From: Gammaproteobacteria bacterium
GTDB lineage: Bacteria; Pseudomonadota; Gammaproteobacteria; SZUA-229
DNA: 8,997 bases
NCBI GenBank assembly: GCA_016191795.1
Contig: JACPVK010000371.1
Coordinates: forward strand, 1 to 8,997
Reading direction: 5' to 3'
Shown: positions 5,720 to 8,997 of the stretch, piece by piece
Layout of the letters: each line of letters starts with the position of its first letter
Numbering within the stretch: the stretch's first letter is position 1
Made by a program: the position numbers and the translations under genes
Notes under the pieces: model-generated
What the model was told of the DNA's origin: nothing
What the model saw: only the letters and a program-made list of their open reading frames with translations
Database searches by the model: none

Positions 5720-6700
5720 ATGAATATGAGCTTTGAGGCAATACACAGTGTAGCCAGTGGGTCTTTATGGCCAAAAGCATCCCACCATGCGATTGCCAGA
5801 TTTTTGCTGGCGGTGATTCCGGTTATTTTGAGCGCCTGTGACCCGTCAGAACCCGTCGCCTATCAACCCGAATTTACATCGGCACCGATTTCATCTGCAC
5901 AGGAATATATATTCGGCGTGCATCCTCAACGTAATCCGGAAAAACTGCATGCCGTATTTGGTCCGCTGATTAACTACCTCAACACGCAATTGCCGGACGC
6001 AAGATTTGTTTTTGAAGCGTCACGCAATTTTGCCAGCTTCGACCAGAAACAGGCCAATCATCAATTTGCATTTGTATTACCCAATCCGTATGGCACGGTG
6101 GTTGGAATTGAAAACGGATATAAGGTGTTTGCGCAAATGGGTAATGAAAATGATTTGCGCGGCATGATAGTCATCAGGCGCGATAGTCCTATCAGGAAGG
6201 TGACCGATCTGAAAGGTAAGGTGGTGAGTTTCCCGGCACCGACAGCACTGGCGGCCACCATGATGACAAAATATTTTCTGCATACCCATGGTTTAAATGT
6301 GAACACCGATATTGAGTCACGCTATGTCGGCTCTATGGAATCATCCCTGATGAATGTGTACCAGCGTAATGTAGCAGCCGGCACGGTTTACCCACCTGCA
6401 TGGCGAGACTTCCAAAAAAACCAGCCGCAAGTGGCAGCTGAACTAAAGGTGATGTGGGAGACCGAGTCATTGCCCGACAATTCCTTAATGGCTCGTGCTG
6501 ATATTCCGCAGGAGCTGGTCGATCGCGTGGCGCAGCTCATACTCAACATGCATACCACTGACGAAGGCAAGGCCATACTGGCCGGTATGGATATGGCGAA
6601 ATTTAAACCGGCTAATAATGCAACTTATCAGCCTGTAAAAGATTTTTTAAAAAAATATACGGCCAGTATTCCACCAGACGATGCCACAGCCAGGAAATAA
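5720..6700 (+). CDS. PhnD-like substrate-binding lipoprotein
   Basis: Periplasmic substrate-binding protein of the phosphate/phosphite/phosphonate (PhnD-like) family, 326 residues. An N-terminal export signal has basic/polar residues up to 27, the hydrophobic stretch FLLAVIPVIL, and lipobox LSAC with Cys40. Asp41 follows, an inner-membrane retention signal in enterobacteria. The mature part starts FGVHPQRNPEKLHAVFGPL, typical of the family, and continues with FAFVLPNPYG (about 114-123), VTDLKGKVVSFPAPTALAA (about 162-180) and a C-terminal lobe with TTDEGKAILAGM. In PhnD itself the ligand is a phosphonate; the ligand here cannot be read. Only 6 nt separate it from a membrane histidine kinase and no transporter gene is visible, so a sensory role is inferred. 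Start uncertain: ATG 5720 lacks a clear ribosome site, while ATG 5726 has GGGA 5 nt upstream. Confidence 0.85.
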   Translation: MNMSFEAIHSVASGSLWPKASHHAIARFLLAVIPVILSACDPSEPVAYQPEFTSAPISSAQEYIFGVHPQRNPEKLHAVFGPLINYLNTQLPDARFVFEASRNFASFDQKQANHQFAFVLPNPYGTVVGIENGYKVFAQMGNENDLRGMIVIRRDSPIRKVTDLKGKVVSFPAPTALAATMMTKYFLHTHGLNVNTDIESRYVGSMESSLMNVYQRNVAAGTVYPPAWRDFQKNQPQVAAELKVMWETESLPDNSLMARADIPQELVDRVAQLILNMHTTDEGKAILAGMDMAKFKPANNATYQPVKDFLKKYTASIPPDDATARK

Positions 6701-6706
6701 TTTTCA

Positions 6707-8997
6707 ATGACAAACAAAATTATCAACTGGTTTAAACGTTTATGGATGGTATCCATACGGCGCCAGTTGATTCTGGGTATTGCACTGGTTCATGCAGTAC
6801 TGATGACAATTTTTGTTGCTGATCTGGTTGACAGGCAAAGTCATTTTTTGCATCAGGAAAGTATTGTGCGGGCCGAAGGACTGGCTAAAACACTGGCAAC
6901 CAGCAGTACTTCCTGGGTATTGGCGAGCGACCTCGCCGGATTGAACGAAGTACTGCATTCGCAATCCGGTTTCCCGGAATTGCGTTACGCCATGATAGTC
7001 AACCCGCGTGGCAAGGTGATAGCACACACCGACAACACAAAAAATAATTTGTATTTATCTGACAAGGTCAGCCTTCAATTACTAACGGGTGCAGCAGGAG
7101 TACGCTTGCTGCATGCCGACGATAAACTGGTGGATGCCGCTTTTCCGATACAGGCAGGTGATGAATTGATAGGGTGGGCCAGGGTAGGCGTGGGTCAGGA
7201 AAAAATCACGGCCGGTTTAAGCGATATATTTCGTAACGGCATGTTTTACACACTACTGGCGATATTAACAGGCAGTATTTTTGCCTTTTTTATGGCCAAA
7301 GGTCTCACTGGTGGACTGCGCCACCTGGTAAATGTTGCAAAAGGTAATCGTGAAGGGCATCGAGAGCTGCGTGCCAGTTTGCAGCGCGAAGATGAAATTG
7401 GTGTGCTCGGGCATGAGCTCAATCACATGCTCGATGGTCTGAAAAAGAAAGAACAGCAGTTGCGTGACAGCGAAGAACGTTATCGTTCTATTATGGATTC
7501 GGTGATTGATAATATTATCGTTCTGGATAAATTTGGATATGTACTTTATATCAATCAGAACTCCACGGGTGCGATGGATGAACAGGTCATAGGAACAAAC
7601 TGGCTGGACTGGCTGGTACCGTCCGACCGGGAAAGCGTCAGATGTGTTATTGCCAACACACTCGAAACCAGAACAGCCACCCTGATAGAATGCCGAATGT
7701 ATGATGCCGCCAGAAATACCATCTGGTGCCAGGTAAAATTTTCCTGCATGCCATCCACAGATGGCGTCGCCAGACAGGTCGTATTGATCGCTCGCGATAT
7801 TACCGAACGCAAACAAACCGAACATGCGTTACAAAAATCCCAGCAACAGTCAAAAAACTATCTGGATGTTGCCGCCGTTATGCTGATCTCGTTAAACACG
7901 CGTGGTGACATAACGCTCATCAATCAGAAAGGTTGCGAGATGCTGGGTTTACCGGAACAGGAAATCATTGGTAAAAACTGGTTTGATCATTTCCTGCCAA
8001 AATACCTGGTTGATGAAATTAAAATTGTATTTTCCCAATTAATGAGTGGTGAAATAAGGGATCTGGCGAAATATGAAAATGTGGTGCTAACAGGACGTGG
8101 CGAGGAGCGTATATTTACCTGGAATAATTCCATCCTGAGAGATGATGCCGGGCATGTCACCGGATTGCTGTCTTCGGCTGAAGATATCACTGAGCTCAAG
8201 CAGGCAGAACAGGATGCAAAATTGTTACGCGATCAGCTTATTCAGGCTACAAAAATGGAAGCAGTCGGACATTTAACGGCCGGTATCGCCCATGACTTTA
8301 ATAATATACTGGGTGCGATTATGGGTTATACCGAGCTGTCAAAACAGGTAATGGGCAGCGACAGGGCCGATAACCTGGAACGCTACCTAAATGAAATATT
8401 AAAAGGGAGTTATCGCGCCAAGGAGCTCGTGTCGCAGATGCTGACTTTCAGTCGTTTGTCGCCTGACACGCAGAATTCAAACTCACCTGTCACCTTATTA
8501 TCGCCAGTCATCAAGGAAGTAATTTCCTTGTTGCGTTCGACTATCCCGAGCACCATTGAGCTGAGTTGTGAAATCGAGGATCCCGAAATCAAGGCGCACA
8601 TTCAGGCGGTGCATTTACATCAAATCATCCTGAATCTCAGTATTAATGCGCGCGATGCCATGGATGAATATGGATCCATTCATATTCGCCTGGAGCAGAC
8701 GGTTATTCCACGACGGGTGTGTGCATCATGTCGGCATCCATTTCATGGCGAGTTTGCCAGGATCACAATTCGTGATTCAGGCACGGGTATCCCAGACGAA
8801 ATAGTGAAAAACATTTTCGATCCGTTTTTTACCACCAAGGGTGTTGGCAAGGGTACCGGTATGGGTTTGTCGGTCGTACACGGATTGGTGCATGCGGCAG
8901 GTGGGCACATCGAGATCGAAACTCGGCCCGGTATGGGTACAGAAATTGCCATTTTACTACCACTGGCCATGAGCCAGATGACTGAAAAATTAATCAC
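6707..8997 (+). CDS. Membrane PAS-PAS sensor histidine kinase, C-terminus outside window
   Basis: Inner-membrane sensor kinase; 763 codons are visible and no stop is reached, so a receiver domain could follow. A basic N-terminus leads to membrane segment 1 (about 19-40). A periplasmic region of about 135 residues follows, including ELRYAMIVNPRGKVIAHTD, which looks like a CACHE/PAS-like sensor. Membrane segment 2 spans about 178-199, then HAMP (about 198-248), PAS 1 (about 255-368, ending ARDITERKQ) and PAS 2 (about 383-500, ending AEDITELKQ). HisKA contains GHLTAGIAHDFNN with phospho-acceptor His529. The ATPase has N-box LNLSINARDAM (Asn647), DSGTGIP (690-696), FDPFFTTK (704-711) and GKGTGMGLS (714-722). 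All catalytic boxes are intact. Between N-box and DSGTG lies CASCRHPFH (672-680), a possible metal site. AGGA lies 11 nt before the ATG. It follows the PhnD-like lipoprotein gene by 6 nt, so the two are presumably co-transcribed. No response regulator is visible. Confidence 0.93.
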   Translation, partial: MTNKIINWFKRLWMVSIRRQLILGIALVHAVLMTIFVADLVDRQSHFLHQESIVRAEGLAKTLATSSTSWVLASDLAGLNEVLHSQSGFPELRYAMIVNPRGKVIAHTDNTKNNLYLSDKVSLQLLTGAAGVRLLHADDKLVDAAFPIQAGDELIGWARVGVGQEKITAGLSDIFRNGMFYTLLAILTGSIFAFFMAKGLTGGLRHLVNVAKGNREGHRELRASLQREDEIGVLGHELNHMLDGLKKKEQQLRDSEERYRSIMDSVIDNIIVLDKFGYVLYINQNSTGAMDEQVIGTNWLDWLVPSDRESVRCVIANTLETRTATLIECRMYDAARNTIWCQVKFSCMPSTDGVARQVVLIARDITERKQTEHALQKSQQQSKNYLDVAAVMLISLNTRGDITLINQKGCEMLGLPEQEIIGKNWFDHFLPKYLVDEIKIVFSQLMSGEIRDLAKYENVVLTGRGEERIFTWNNSILRDDAGHVTGLLSSAEDITELKQAEQDAKLLRDQLIQATKMEAVGHLTAGIAHDFNNILGAIMGYTELSKQVMGSDRADNLERYLNEILKGSYRAKELVSQMLTFSRLSPDTQNSNSPVTLLSPVIKEVISLLRSTIPSTIELSCEIEDPEIKAHIQAVHLHQIILNLSINARDAMDEYGSIHIRLEQTVIPRRVCASCRHPFHGEFARITIRDSGTGIPDEIVKNIFDPFFTTKGVGKGTGMGLSVVHGLVHAAGGHIEIETRPGMGTEIAILLPLAMSQMTEKLI

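Noticed and set aside
7265..7825. Open frame of 186 codons on the minus strand
   Set aside because: It lies wholly antisense to the HAMP/PAS part of the kinase, whose plus-strand frame has clear domains. Its protein shows no recognisable motif.

Overview
This window reads as chromosomal DNA of a gammaproteobacterium. The E. coli-type FadE with an N-terminal membrane anchor, the HipBA module and the single-domain CYTH protein all fit, and base composition looks close to 50% G+C. No rRNA, tRNA, CRISPR array or insertion sequence was seen. Genus cannot be told from sequence alone.

Layout. Positions 1-1868 (minus) hold the first 622 codons of fadE, a membrane-anchored acyl-CoA dehydrogenase of beta-oxidation whose C-terminus lies outside the window. 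Positions 2049-3182 (minus) encode a class V PLP aminotransferase. It is divergent from, and practically abuts, a CYTH/triphosphate-tunnel protein at 3187-3654 (plus). The start codons of that pair sit on or beside one palindromic CATG, so each gene's promoter must lie inside the other gene. A long imperfect hairpin at 3713-3790 lies between the convergent ends of the CYTH gene and hipA and looks like a bidirectional terminator. Positions 5430-3799 (minus) are a hipB-hipA toxin-antitoxin operon, with a perfect TATAAT box and two tandem operator-like copies upstream.

The right-hand third (5720-8997, plus) is a two-gene signalling unit. It consists of a PhnD-like substrate-binding lipoprotein (lipobox Cys followed by Asp) and, 6 nt downstream, a large membrane histidine kinase with a periplasmic sensor region, HAMP, two PAS domains, HisKA and HATPase. 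The kinase is cut by the window end after 763 codons. No transporter permease or ATPase gene lies beside the lipoprotein in this window, so I infer that it works as a periplasmic ligand sensor for the kinase, resembling a split version of the TtrS-type architecture. This unit is the best candidate here for an under-described system.

The 280-nt gap between hipB and the lipoprotein gene is the only sizeable non-coding stretch. It holds the hipBA promoter and operators, two leader hairpins that could exclude each other, and an AT-rich direct repeat that may be the promoter of the signalling operon. All promoter and operator calls rest on reading the sequence by eye.
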